A stretch of 64,000 nucleotides of DNA, from the NCBI GenBank assembly GCA_023954375.1, contig JAMLIC010000015.1:1-64000 (forward strand). Direction: 5' to 3'. Of this stretch, positions 9,012 to 17,724 are shown in pieces. The notes under the pieces are model-generated. The model saw only the letters and a list, made by a program, of their open reading frames with translations. It was not told where the DNA came from and made no database searches. Origin of the DNA: Planctomycetota bacterium (GTDB taxonomy: Bacteria > Planctomycetota > J058). Position 1 is the stretch's first letter; each line of letters begins with the position of its first letter. A program made the position numbers and the translations under genes.

Positions 9012-9134
9012 CGTGTCCCCCCGGACAAGCGGAATCGTGGCACGCCGTGATAACAGTTGTAGCCCCAGAAGGGCAACGCCGAGCTGGATTCGGCATGCCT
9101 TCGGCGCTACCCTCACCTTCGGGGGAGCGAGGCC
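9012..9134. promoter_or_regulatory. Divergent intergenic region between wza-like and wecA-like genes
   Basis: 123 bases separate two divergent starts, so promoters for both export and synthesis arms must lie here or just inside the genes. A less G+C-rich stretch (gtgataacagttgtag, about 9046-9062) is the best candidate for promoter elements, but no convincing -35/-10 pair was assigned. Confidence 0.35.
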
Positions 9135-10682
9135 GTGCCGGAGAAGGTGATGCCGCTCGTCTGCGCCTTCGCGGGCGCAGCCGCGACGACCTGGGCGATC
9201 ACGCCGCTCGTCGCGCGAGCCGCTTTTCGTCTCGGGGTGGTCGATCACCCGGGCGGGCGAAGGGTGCACACGAGTCCGACCCCACGCCTGGGAGGTGTCG
9301 CGGTCGCCCTGGGCTTGCTCGTGGGGGCGAGCATGTACGGGTTCGCCTTCGGGCACGACGCCCTGCTGGGGGTGCTCTCGAAGGACGAGCTCGCCGCGTT
9401 CCTCCTGCCATGCCTCCTCGTCTTCCTCGTTGGGCTCACCGACGACGTCCGGGGCCTCAGCCCCGGTCCGCGCATCGCCGCCGAAGCGATCGCCGCGAGC
9501 TTCCTCGTCCAGGCGGGCTACGTGATCGACAACGTCGCCAACCCGTTCGGGGCGCCGATCGAGCTCGGCGTCTTCGCCTACCCGATCACGATCGCCTGGT
9601 TCGTCGGCGTCACGAACGCCTTCAACCTGATCGACGGCCTCGATGGACTCCTCGGCTCCGTCGCGCTCGCGGCCGTCCTGGGTTGTGCGGGGGTCGCGGT
9701 CCTCGGGGACCGGACCGCGAGCGCCACGCTCGCGCTGGCGCTCGCCGGGGCTCTCAGCGGCTTTCTCTTCTGGAACTGGCGTCCCGCACGCATCTTCATG
9801 GGGGACTCGGGCAGCTTGCTGATCGGCTTCTCCGTTGCCGCGCTCTCGTTGAAGGTGGCGAGGAACCCGAGCGGAACCCTGGCGTTCCATGTGCCTCTGC
9901 TCCTCTGCGGACTGCCCATGTTCGAGACGGTCCTGACACTGGCTCGCCGCCACGTGAGCGGGCAGCCTTACCTCTCTGGCGACCGCAGTCACATTCATCA
10001 CGTGTTGCTCAACAGAGGACTCAGCGTCCGGAAGGCAGTCCTGACCCTCGCCGCAGTAGGAGCGTTGCTCGCTGGGGCGGCCGTCGCCTCACGCAACTGG
10101 CGCGAGCAGACACTCCTCGTCGCCAGCCTGGGGCTGCTCTTGCTCGCAGGGCTGGCTCTACGGTGGCTGGGTTACCTCGAGTTGCGAGTGCTCGCCGATC
10201 GACTTGGACAGCTCATGCGCGGCCGTCGCGCCCTGTCGGACATGGTTTTGGTTGCGTCCGCCGGCGAGGGTCTCTCCGAGGCAACCTCGCTCGACGACCT
10301 CAGGGCACGCCTGCGAGCAGCGGTCACGCTCGGGCGCTTTGAGTTTGTCGCGCTCGAGTTCACACCTCGCCCGGATATGCCTGCCATTCAAGACACGGTC
10401 GAGTGCCACAATGAGGCTGCGGCTCGGTTCCAAGCAGCCCGGGATGGCCTGCCGTTGTGGCTCTTCTCTTGTCCCAATGACACTCCCTGCGCGACCGGCT
10501 TCGTGTCCTACAGCATCCCCCTCGTCGGTCCCAATGGCCCCATCGGCGTGCTCCTTTGCCAGCGACGCCTCGGATCCGAAGACGGATCCGCGGGGGCAAT
10601 CACTCGATTCTTCGCCGAGCCCTTGGTGGCGGCGCTCCACCGGCTCGAGTTCGAGGGCACCCTCGAACCCCAGGTGGGCTGA
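9135..10682 (+). CDS. WecA/MraY-family undecaprenyl-phosphate sugar-1-phosphate transferase with C-terminal extension
   Basis: 515 residues. Transfers a sugar-1-phosphate from a UDP-sugar to undecaprenyl phosphate, the first membrane step of polysaccharide assembly. Family motifs: VGLTDDVRGLSP near residue 100, NAFNLIDGLDGL near 164-170, RIFMGDSGSLLIG near 220, and the HIHH-type motif SHIHHVLLNRGLS near 285. About ten membrane segments fill residues 1-345. Residues ~350-515 form an extra soluble domain, absent from E. coli WecA, containing a GAF-like stretch (VSYSIPLVGPNGPIGVLLCQ). GTG 9135 follows gggggagcgagg; ATG 9150 is a possible alternative with ggagaagg upstream. First gene of the plus-strand operon that continues with an ABC exporter. 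Confidence 0.87.
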   Translation: MPEKVMPLVCAFAGAAATTWAITPLVARAAFRLGVVDHPGGRRVHTSPTPRLGGVAVALGLLVGASMYGFAFGHDALLGVLSKDELAAFLLPCLLVFLVGLTDDVRGLSPGPRIAAEAIAASFLVQAGYVIDNVANPFGAPIELGVFAYPITIAWFVGVTNAFNLIDGLDGLLGSVALAAVLGCAGVAVLGDRTASATLALALAGALSGFLFWNWRPARIFMGDSGSLLIGFSVAALSLKVARNPSGTLAFHVPLLLCGLPMFETVLTLARRHVSGQPYLSGDRSHIHHVLLNRGLSVRKAVLTLAAVGALLAGAAVASRNWREQTLLVASLGLLLLAGLALRWLGYLELRVLADRLGQLMRGRRALSDMVLVASAGEGLSEATSLDDLRARLRAAVTLGRFEFVALEFTPRPDMPAIQDTVECHNEAAARFQAARDGLPLWLFSCPNDTPCATGFVSYSIPLVGPNGPIGVLLCQRRLGSEDGSAGAITRFFAEPLVAALHRLEFEGTLEPQVG

Positions 10683-10684
10683 CC

Positions 10685-11611
10685 ATGACCAGTGCCAGGG
10701 ACGCCTCTTCGGGCCGTTGCTCCGCTGGAGTTCATGATTCCTCGTCCGAGATCCCGCACGGTCCGTTGATCGAGTCCGAGGCGGGCTCCCGCCCCGAACC
10801 TCCGGTCATCCGCCTCACCCCCGGAGCGGACCTGCTCCGCTGGCGCGAGCTGTGGGCCTACCGCGAGCTGCTGTACTTCCTCGTATGGCGTGACGTGAAG
10901 GTCCGCTACAAGCAGACGGTGCTCGGCGCGGCGTGGGCCATCATCCAGCCCTTCATGACCATGGTCGTGTTCTCGATCTTCTTCGGCCGGCTCGCGGGGA
11001 TGCCGTCGGACGGTGTGGCCTACCCGCTGTTCGCTTACTGCGCCCTCGTCCCGTGGACCTACTTCGCGACGGCCCTGGGGAACGGCGCCAACTCGCTCGT
11101 GGGCAACCAGCACCTGATCTCGAAGGTCTACTTCCCGCGGCTCGTGATCCCGCTCGCCGCGGTCCTCGCCCCCCTTGTCGACGCGGTGATCGCCTTCGCG
11201 GTCCTGCTCGGCCTCATGGCCTACTTCCACCACGTCCCACCCGCGGCCGTGGTCCTCCTCCCGGTGCTGAGCCTCCTCGCCGCGCTCACCGCGCTCGCAG
11301 CGGTCCTCTGGTTGAGCGCGCTGAACGTCAAGTACCGCGACGTCCGCTACGTCGTCCCGTTCGTCGTGCAGTTCTGGCTGTTCGCGTCGCCGGTCGCCTA
11401 CCCGGCGACGCTGGTGCCCGAACCCTGGCGCTGGGTCTACGGCCTCAACCCGATGGTCGGCGTCATCGAGGGGTTCCGGTGGGCCCTCCTCGCCACACCG
11501 CCGCCGTCGCCCGCGATGATGGCCACCTCGTCCCTGGCGGTCGCGGCGCTCCTCCTGGGGGGCATCCTCTTCTACCAGCGCACCGAGGGTACCTTCGCGG
11601 ACGTGATCTGA
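10685..11611 (+). CDS. ABC-2 polysaccharide exporter permease, Wzm/TagG type
   Basis: 308 residues with six predicted membrane segments. Partner of the following ATPase in flipping a finished lipid-linked glycan across the inner membrane. Typical features are the N-terminal amphipathic part before LVWRDVKVRYKQTVLGAAWAIIQP (about residues 55-85), the LISKVYFPRLVIPL stretch and YGLNPMVGVIEGFRWAL near the C-terminus. ATG 10685 lies two bases after the previous stop; an upstream in-frame extension overlaps the previous gene and looks like shadow sequence. The extended N-terminus (~45 residues before the first helix) is a little longer than in many homologues. Confidence 0.9.
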   Translation: MTSARDASSGRCSAGVHDSSSEIPHGPLIESEAGSRPEPPVIRLTPGADLLRWRELWAYRELLYFLVWRDVKVRYKQTVLGAAWAIIQPFMTMVVFSIFFGRLAGMPSDGVAYPLFAYCALVPWTYFATALGNGANSLVGNQHLISKVYFPRLVIPLAAVLAPLVDAVIAFAVLLGLMAYFHHVPPAAVVLLPVLSLLAALTALAAVLWLSALNVKYRDVRYVVPFVVQFWLFASPVAYPATLVPEPWRWVYGLNPMVGVIEGFRWALLATPPPSPAMMATSSLAVAALLLGGILFYQRTEGTFADVI

Positions 11612-11621
11612 GCGGGGCGTG

Positions 11622-12908
11622 ATGAAGCCAGCGATACGACTCGAGGGGCTCGGTAAGCGCTACCGGATCGGCGCGCCCACGCGCGGTCACCAGACACTGC
11701 GCGAGAGCCTGGTCGGCCTCGCGACGGCGCCGCTGCGCCGCTGGCGCGGCGATGCTCGCCCCCGCCCCCAGGACCTGTGGGCCCTGCGCGACGTCTCGCT
11801 CGAGGTCCAGCAGGGAGAGGTCGTCGGGCTCATCGGGCGCAACGGGGCCGGGAAGAGCACGCTCCTCAAGCTCCTCTCCCGGATCACGCGCCCGTCGATC
11901 GGGCTCGCGGAGATCCGCGGTCGGGTCGGCTCCCTGCTCGAGGTCGGGACGGGCTTCCACTCGGAGCTGACCGGCCGCGAGAACGTGATGCTCAGCGCCG
12001 TGATCCTCGGCCTCACACGCCGGGAGGTACGCGACCGCTTCGACCGCATCGTCGAGTTCTCCGGCATCGATCCGGCCTTCCTCGACACCCCGGTGAAGCG
12101 ATACAGCTCGGGCATGCAGATGCGGCTCGCCTTCGCCGTGGCCGCGCACCTGGATCCGGAGATCCTTCTGATCGACGAGGTCCTGGCGGTGGGAGATGCC
12201 GAGTTTCAGCGCAAGTGCCTGACCTCGATGGCCGAGATCGGCTCGCGCGGCCGGACGGTCGTGTTCGTGAGCCACAGCATGGCGGCCGTCGAGTCGCTCT
12301 GCTCGCGCTGCGTGCTGCTCGACCACGGGCGCGTGTTGAGCGACGGACCGCCCTCGCGGGTGATCCCCGAGTATCTGACGCGCGGCCGCGAGGCGGTCGC
12401 CGCGACGCACGACCTCGCGGGACATCCCGGGCGGAGCGCCGGCTCGAGGGAGGTGCTGACCTCCGTGAGCGTCGCGCCCGCGGGCAACCCCGAGCGAACC
12501 TTCCGGATGGGAGGCGACCTCGAGGTCGCCGTGACCTTCGCCGCGCCGGCGCCGATCCAGCCGGTGCTCGGGGTTGTCGTCAAGACCATCATGGGCGCGC
12601 CGGTCTTCGGGGTGAACAACCGTTTCATCCCGGGGTTCACGTTCCGGGCCGTGGAGCGGGGACGTCTCCTGGCTCGCATCCCCGCGCCACCGCTCATGGC
12701 CGGGGTCTACTCGCTCGACCTGTTCCTCGGCGACAGGGACCACGACATCGACATCGTGCGCGACGCGATCTCGTTCGACATCGCGCCGGCGGACGTGTTC
12801 GGCAGCGGCAAGGTGCCGCCCCAGGCCGCCGGGCCGGTCTACTGGCGGGCGGAGTTCACCCTTCAGACGGCCGGCGTGGTCCAGGACGACGCGCGGGTGG
12901 CGCCGTGA
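11622..12908 (+). CDS. ABC exporter ATPase with carbohydrate-binding tail, Wzt type
   Basis: 428 residues. Powers export of lipid-linked polysaccharide together with the permease just upstream. Walker A GRNGAGKST near residue 72, signature YSSGMQMRLAF near 160, Walker B ILLIDEVLAVGD near 181, switch His in VSHS near 216. Residues ~270-400 form a beta-rich extension (FRMGGDLEVAVTFAAPAPIQ, PPLMAGVYSLDLFLGD) matching the Wzt C-terminal domain that in E. coli O8/O9a binds the terminal modification of the glycan. Such tails usually go with chains capped by methyl or phosphate groups, and an FkbM-type methyltransferase follows with a GTGA overlap. ATG 11622 preferred over the GTG at 11619. Confidence 0.9.
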   Translation: MKPAIRLEGLGKRYRIGAPTRGHQTLRESLVGLATAPLRRWRGDARPRPQDLWALRDVSLEVQQGEVVGLIGRNGAGKSTLLKLLSRITRPSIGLAEIRGRVGSLLEVGTGFHSELTGRENVMLSAVILGLTRREVRDRFDRIVEFSGIDPAFLDTPVKRYSSGMQMRLAFAVAAHLDPEILLIDEVLAVGDAEFQRKCLTSMAEIGSRGRTVVFVSHSMAAVESLCSRCVLLDHGRVLSDGPPSRVIPEYLTRGREAVAATHDLAGHPGRSAGSREVLTSVSVAPAGNPERTFRMGGDLEVAVTFAAPAPIQPVLGVVVKTIMGAPVFGVNNRFIPGFTFRAVERGRLLARIPAPPLMAGVYSLDLFLGDRDHDIDIVRDAISFDIAPADVFGSGKVPPQAAGPVYWRAEFTLQTAGVVQDDARVAP

Positions 12909-13741
12909 CGCCGCCCGCCGAGCGCCACCGGCGCGGGCGCCTAAGCCGGCTGCCGTCGTGCGTCCTGGCCTCCTACTACCGCGGTCCCGACCACCCCTTC
13001 AAGATCCGCATCTACCGCTGGCTGCGCCGGGTGCTTCGCGGGCGGCTGACTGTCCCTTACGGCGGCGGCTGGATCAGCCTGGACGAGGCCGACCTCCTCC
13101 AGCGAGAGATCCTCTACCGCGGCCGGTACGAGCCCGAGGTGTGGGACGCGGCGGCGACGCTGCTTCAGCCAGGCGACGTGGTCTGGGACATCGGCGCGCA
13201 CGTGGGGACCTTCTCCGTGCTCGCCGCGGCGGACCCTCGCGTCGCCGTGATCCACGCGTTCGAGCCCGATCCGGAGACGGCCGAGGTTCTCCGACTCAAC
13301 GCCAGCCTCAACGCGCCGAAGATCAACATCCATCAATTCGCCCTGGGGGACGAGCCGGGGAGCGGCACGCTCCATGAGGGGCCGGGCGCCAACACGGGCC
13401 TCTCGAGCCTGGTCGCCGCAGGGGGGCGCGCCGCGCGCGTCGTTCGCTGCGACACAGTCGACCGCCTCGTGTTCGATGTGGCCCTCCCCGCGCCCGCGCT
13501 CGTGAAGATCGACGTGGAGGGATGGGAGGAGCGCGTGCTTCGCGGGGCGCGGCGCCTGCTGGCCGAGCGGCCGCCGCGCGCCCTCCTCGTGGAGGCGCCG
13601 GCCGAGCAGCGGGTCGATGAGCTCGAGCGCCTGCTCGGCGCGACCTACCGCGTCATCCACCTCCATCGCCGGTCCGGCCTCGTCGAGAGCAGGGAGAACT
13701 TCCTGGCCCTGCGACGACGAAACGAGCAAAGCACCCCGTGA
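12905..13741 (+). CDS. FkbM-family methyltransferase
   Basis: 278 residues; GTG start at 12905 overlaps the stop of the ATPase gene (GTGA). SAM-binding motif DIGAHVGTFSVLAAA near residue 95, acidic ribose-binding end FEPDPE, and the FkbM-type LVKIDVEGWEERVLRGA motif. Family members methylate sugar hydroxyls or related positions. Its position directly after a Wzt with a carbohydrate-binding tail suggests it could cap or decorate the exported glycan, by analogy with O8/O9a systems; the exact target is not readable. One of three FkbM-type genes in the window. Confidence 0.82.
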   Translation: MTPPAERHRRGRLSRLPSCVLASYYRGPDHPFKIRIYRWLRRVLRGRLTVPYGGGWISLDEADLLQREILYRGRYEPEVWDAAATLLQPGDVVWDIGAHVGTFSVLAAADPRVAVIHAFEPDPETAEVLRLNASLNAPKINIHQFALGDEPGSGTLHEGPGANTGLSSLVAAGGRAARVVRCDTVDRLVFDVALPAPALVKIDVEGWEERVLRGARRLLAERPPRALLVEAPAEQRVDELERLLGATYRVIHLHRRSGLVESRENFLALRRRNEQSTP

Positions 13742-14697
13742 CCCGGCGGCTCGGCGTCCTGGTCACCTACCACGACGAGGGACCCCTCCTGACGGAGGGC
13801 CTCGAATCGCTCCTCGCGCAGGCGGGCGACGAGGTGGAGGTCTTAATCCACGACGACGCCTCGCCGCGCCACCCTGCGACGGACCACGTCCCCCGGGATC
13901 CGCGCGTGCGCGTCCTCCGCGCGGAGCGCAACCGTGGACCGGCTGTCGGCCGTAACGTCCTGCTCAGGGCCGCATCCGCCGACGCCATCCACTTCCACGA
14001 CGCAGACGACATCTTCGCGCCCGGCTGGGTCGAGGCGGTCCTGGGCGCGCTCGCGGCGCCCGAGGTCGACGCGGTCTTCACGGAGCTCGAGCGCTTCATG
14101 GCGGACGGGACGAGCACCTGGCCGATGATGGGGCTGGCCGATCATCTCCGCCGGGATGACCTGGTCGCCGCGGCCATCCGCGGGGGGATTCTCTGCGCGG
14201 CCGGGACGTATAGACGGGCCGCGGCGCTCCGGATCGGAGGGTACCGGGAGAGCCTGTGGCAGTCTGAGGACTACGACTTCCACGTGCGGCTCGCCGCCTC
14301 GGGCATCGACTTCGTGTTCATCGATCGGCCGCTCGTGCGCGTCCGGGACCACGCGCACAACCGAAGCAAGGAGCTGGGCGAGGTCTGGCGCTCGGCGGTT
14401 CAGGCCTTGGCGCTCCTCGGCGACGAGCTCGTCCCCGAACACCGGCCCGCCCTTGCCGATGCCGCAGTGGCCGCCGGCCGACGGCTCCTGACGCTGGGCG
14501 ATGCCGTGCACGCGGCTGCGGCTTTCGATCTTGCCGCGCGCCTGGGGCCCGCGCCGCTGCGGCACGACCCGCGCCTGCGCCGCTGGGCCGACCGACTGCT
14601 CGGTCACGGCAGAGCTGCCGTCCTGGCCAGGCACTACAGGGCGCTCCTCCCGGCACGCCTGCGGCGCGCGCTCCGCGGCGGCGGGAAGAGGCCGTGA
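13738..14697 (+). CDS. Family 2 glycosyltransferase (GT-A fold)
   Basis: 319 residues; GTG start in a GTGA overlap with the previous stop. GT-A features in order: LGVLVTYHDEGPLLTEGLESLL at the N-terminus, VLIHDDASPR, AIHFHDADDIFAPGW (the DxD-type metal site, here DADD) near residue 87, and the acceptor-side WQSEDYDFHVRLAASG. The C-terminal ~90 residues are helical, with Ala/Leu repeats of TPR character. Sugar and acceptor cannot be read from sequence. Acts at the cytoplasmic face within the repeat-unit assembly operon. Confidence 0.82.
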   Translation: MTRRLGVLVTYHDEGPLLTEGLESLLAQAGDEVEVLIHDDASPRHPATDHVPRDPRVRVLRAERNRGPAVGRNVLLRAASADAIHFHDADDIFAPGWVEAVLGALAAPEVDAVFTELERFMADGTSTWPMMGLADHLRRDDLVAAAIRGGILCAAGTYRRAAALRIGGYRESLWQSEDYDFHVRLAASGIDFVFIDRPLVRVRDHAHNRSKELGEVWRSAVQALALLGDELVPEHRPALADAAVAAGRRLLTLGDAVHAAAAFDLAARLGPAPLRHDPRLRRWADRLLGHGRAAVLARHYRALLPARLRRALRGGGKRP

Positions 14698-15869
14698 CCC
14701 GCCGCCGCCGGCTCGTCCACGCGACCATCACCATCGTCCTCGCGCTCTTGCTCCTCGAGGCGGGCATCCGCCTGGCGCTCCCCGACCTGGGCGCGGACCT
14801 CGAGCCGGCTCCCGCCCCGCCAGCGTCGTCGCCGTTCCGCCTCGACCCCGAGGTCGCCTACGAGCCGCTGCCCGGGGCGCGCCTGCCGGTCGAGACGGGC
14901 GGTGACGAGGTGCTCAACGACGAGGGCTTCCGTGGCCAGGACATGCGCCGCCCGAAGCCCGCCGGGGTCGTCCGGATCGGCGCGGTGGGCGACTCCGTCG
15001 TCCAGGCCCTCTCGGTCGGGCTCGACTCGACGTGGGAGGAGGCGCTGCGGCGCGCGCTCGAGGGGCGGACGCAGCGCCCGGTCGAGGTGATCAACGCCGG
15101 GGTCGGCGGATACGTCTCGTGGCAGGCCGTGCGGCGCCTGGAGCGCCGGGTCCTCCAGTACGAGCCGGACGTCGTTCTGGCCCTCGTCGGCTGGAACGAC
15201 CTCGTCTACTCGAGCCTCGGCGGCTGGGCGCCGGGGATGGACCTCTCGGCGATCGAGCGGCGCCGGCGCGAGGAGGCCTCCGCCGCGCCGGCGCGCCCGG
15301 GAGAAGGCGTGCTGCGGCGGGTGTGCCGTGCCTCCTACATCGCGCGCCTCCTCCGGACGGCGCGCAACCATTCCTGGAACGCCCGGCGCCGCGCCGACCT
15401 CATCGCATTCCACCAGCGCCCCTCCGGGACGCCCTTCAACGAGCGCGCACTCGCCGACTACCTCGAACACCTCGGGCGCCTGCGGGACACGGCCACCCGC
15501 GACGGCGCGCGACTCGGACTCATCGTCTGGCCCACGATCCTGGGTGAGGCGACCCTCGACAGCCCCGCGGTCCACGCCCGCCTCATTCGCACCTACGAGA
15601 ACTTCCCTCTCTCGACGTGCGAACTCTGGATCTGGATCCATCGCTACTGGGAAGCCATGCGCGCCTTCGGCGCGCGGCATCCCGACGTGGTCCTGATAGA
15701 TGTCGCGCGCGCGTGGGCGGCCCTCGACGAACGCGAGCGCCTGATCCGCTTCACGGATCTCGCCCACCTGACCGAGGCCGGCAACGAGGCCCTGGCGCGC
15801 GCGATCGAAGAGGCGCTGCTGGCCGACCCCGCGATCGCGCGGCTCCTCGGCCCCGACGAGCCGCGTTGA
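14694..15869 (+). CDS. Membrane-anchored SGNH/GDSL hydrolase
   Basis: 391 residues with an N-terminal TM (residues ~8-28, TITIVLALLLLEAGIRLAL), so probably anchored with the domain in the periplasm. SGNH blocks: block I IGAVGDSVVQALSVG (Ser near residue 99), Gly block VINAGVGGY, Asn block VGWND, and block V DLAHLTEAGNEALA supplying Asp and His. Such proteins in polysaccharide clusters add or remove acyl groups from sugars (AlgX/AlgJ-like or PatB-like roles). GTG start overlaps the previous gene by four bases. The exact acyl substrate is unknown. Confidence 0.78.
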   Translation: MTRRRRLVHATITIVLALLLLEAGIRLALPDLGADLEPAPAPPASSPFRLDPEVAYEPLPGARLPVETGGDEVLNDEGFRGQDMRRPKPAGVVRIGAVGDSVVQALSVGLDSTWEEALRRALEGRTQRPVEVINAGVGGYVSWQAVRRLERRVLQYEPDVVLALVGWNDLVYSSLGGWAPGMDLSAIERRRREEASAAPARPGEGVLRRVCRASYIARLLRTARNHSWNARRRADLIAFHQRPSGTPFNERALADYLEHLGRLRDTATRDGARLGLIVWPTILGEATLDSPAVHARLIRTYENFPLSTCELWIWIHRYWEAMRAFGARHPDVVLIDVARAWAALDERERLIRFTDLAHLTEAGNEALARAIEEALLADPAIARLLGPDEPR

Positions 15870-16033
15870 GCGTCACCCTGGACCGCGCGGTTCGTGGCGC
15901 GATCAGTGCTGCGTTCGAACGAGGGGGCGCTCCGTCGGGTGTGGGCTGCACGCGTCGTGACGAAGACGCTCACGTCGCGCATTCGGCCTGTCCGGCCGCG
16001 CCGCGGTCTGGCAGACTGGCGCAGACACCTGCC

Positions 16034-16756
16034 GTGGACGACCGCGTTCTTTACTCCGCCTCCGAGACGCCCGGGCGCGCCGGGGTCGTCGTCGTCTGCG
16101 CGGGCGGACACGGCCGGGAGGTCGCCTCGTACCTCGAGGACCTCGCGGCGGCGGGCGCCGGGCCGGCGCTCGCCGGGGCGGTCGACGACACCATCGCGCC
16201 CGACACCCCATGGATGAGCGCGCGTGTCATCGGCCCGATCGAGCACCTCGAGCGCCTTGCCGCCGATCGGGGGCTGGCCTACATCACGGCCCTTGGCGAC
16301 AACGAGGACCGACGGGCGGTCGTCGCTCGCATCGCGGCCTTGCCCCGGGCGCCCCGGCCCCACTCGCTGGTGCATCTTGCGAGCTACGTCGGCCGCGACG
16401 CGCGGCTGGGCGAGGGCACGCTCATCGCGCCTGGGGCCGTCATCACGGTCGGGGTCGCGCTGGGGCGCCACTGCATCGTCAATGTCCGCGCGACGATCTC
16501 GCACGACTGCCTCGTCGGCGACTTCGTAAACGTCAACCCCGGCGCGACGCTGTGCGGCGGCGTGACCGTCGGAGCGGGGGCGTTCGTCGGCGCGGGCAGC
16601 ACGGTCCGCGAGCGCGTGCGGATCGGAGCGGGCGCGGTCATCGGCGCCGGCGCGGTCGTCGTCAGCGACGTGCCACCGGACGTCACGGTCGTGGGAGTGC
16701 CCGCCCGGGTGACGCGGCGGCGCCCGCCTTCCGCCTGGGGCTCATCAGCACCGTGA
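16034..16756 (+). CDS. NeuD/PglD-type acyltransferase (left-handed beta-helix)
   Basis: About 240 residues. N-terminal Rossmann-like PglD domain (VVVVCAGGHGREVASYLEDL), then hexapeptide repeats LGEGTLIAPGAVITVGVALGR to IGAGAVIGAGAVVVSDVPPDV with the catalytic-type His in RATISHDCLVGDFV. The family acylates the amino group of UDP-4-amino sugars or hydroxyls of sialic acid. A DegT-type sugar aminotransferase lies 2 kb away on the other strand, so an N-acylated amino sugar is plausible. The start is uncertain: the frame is open back to 15866; GTG 16034 is chosen for family length. The stop overlaps the opposing GT2 gene by 12 bases. Confidence 0.75.
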   Translation: MDDRVLYSASETPGRAGVVVVCAGGHGREVASYLEDLAAAGAGPALAGAVDDTIAPDTPWMSARVIGPIEHLERLAADRGLAYITALGDNEDRRAVVARIAALPRAPRPHSLVHLASYVGRDARLGEGTLIAPGAVITVGVALGRHCIVNVRATISHDCLVGDFVNVNPGATLCGGVTVGAGAFVGAGSTVRERVRIGAGAVIGAGAVVVSDVPPDVTVVGVPARVTRRRPPSAWGSSAP

Positions 16757-17719
16757 CCACCCCCCCCCCCGCGCGCGCTGCCAGCGCGCCTTGAGGCGGC
16801 CGTAGCGGTCGAGCCCGATGAGCACGCCGCCGATGTGCCGAGCGATCCCCACGCTGAGAAGGGTCGGGTCGCGGCGAAGCGCCGCGAGGTAGCAGCGCCG
16901 TGCGTCCTCGACCATCCCCGCGCCGAAGTAGCACTCGGCGTAGTGCAGGTAGGTGGCCGCGTAGACACGGCGCCGCCAGCGCCGCTTCTCTGCCTGTCGC
17001 GGGGAGCGCGCGAACAGCTGATCGAGGACGAACAGAGACGTGGCCTCGCCGGACCGGTCGAGGACCATCGTCCGATGCATGTTGCTCGGGTGAAGCCGGT
17101 AGTCGGCCAGCACGGCGTCGACGTAGGCCGAGTCATGGGACTCGAGCGCGGCCGTGCTTAAGTACCAGTCGATGAACCGGAGCTGCGGCGGGAGCGGCAG
17201 GAAGGGGGCGATCGCCGCGCGGCGGAGGAGGGTCGTCGGCGCCGGGATGAAGTTGTCGAGGAGCAGTGGGAGGAGCTCGTCACCGACCGGGGGGCGGCCG
17301 CCGCGGCGCACGTTGCCTTTGCTCGATGTCACGACGCCTTGGGGGTCGATCGTGGCGATGTCGCCGTAGACCAGCCCCACCCGCGCGTTCGAGAGGAGGA
17401 GCGGCACGGCGTACTGGAGGAACTCGGGCCTGTATCTGTCGTCCGAGTCGATGCGCGCGACGAACTCCCCTGCGCACCGCTCGTAGCCCTCACTCGCCGT
17501 CGCGGTCGCACCGGCCGTCCGCACGTGGCGCACCAGCCGGAGGCGCGGATCCCGGAACGACTCGACCACCCGCGCCGTCCCGTCCGGGGACGCATCATCG
17601 ATGACGATCACCTCGAGCGGGAACCCGCCACGGAGCGAGAGAACGCTCTCGATGCACTCACCGATCCACCGCTCGGTGCGGTACGCCTGGACGAAGACGC
17701 TCACCAGCGGCCGAGTCAT
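16745..17719 (-). CDS. Family 2 glycosyltransferase
   Basis: 324 residues, ATG 17719, five bases after the upstream aminotransferase gene. GT-A motifs: VSVFVQAYRTERWIGECIESVL, VIVIDDASPDGTARVVESF, GEFVARIDSDDRYRPEFLQ (DSDD metal site near residue 93) and a FIDWYLSTAALES acceptor-side region. The tail (residues ~240-320) is helical with TPR-like spacing (YAATYLHYAECYFGAGMVEDARRCYLAALRRDP). The last codons sit on an 11-base C run, so the annotated C-terminus (RARGGGWSRC) depends on the exact length of that run. Confidence 0.82.
   Translation of the reverse strand: MTRPLVSVFVQAYRTERWIGECIESVLSLRGGFPLEVIVIDDASPDGTARVVESFRDPRLRLVRHVRTAGATATASEGYERCAGEFVARIDSDDRYRPEFLQYAVPLLLSNARVGLVYGDIATIDPQGVVTSSKGNVRRGGRPPVGDELLPLLLDNFIPAPTTLLRRAAIAPFLPLPPQLRFIDWYLSTAALESHDSAYVDAVLADYRLHPSNMHRTMVLDRSGEATSLFVLDQLFARSPRQAEKRRWRRRVYAATYLHYAECYFGAGMVEDARRCYLAALRRDPTLLSVGIARHIGGVLIGLDRYGRLKARWQRARGGGWSRC
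16760..16770. repeat. C11 homopolymer at the shared 3' end of two convergent genes
   Basis: Eleven consecutive C residues, the longest homopolymer noticed in the window. It lies just past the plus-strand acyltransferase stop and within the last codons of the minus-strand glycosyltransferase. A change in length alters only the last few residues of the latter. Confidence 0.9.
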
Positions 17720-17724
17720 CTCGC

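Noticed and set aside
15870-16033. Extended N-terminus of the NeuD/PglD-type acyltransferase back to TTG 15866
   Set aside because: The extra ~55 residues are Arg/Ala-rich without family similarity and the family normally starts just before the VVVVCAGGHG strand.
16760-16770. C11 tract as a phase-variation switch
   Set aside because: It affects only the last codons of the glycosyltransferase and lies beyond the other gene's stop, so slippage would not switch either gene off.
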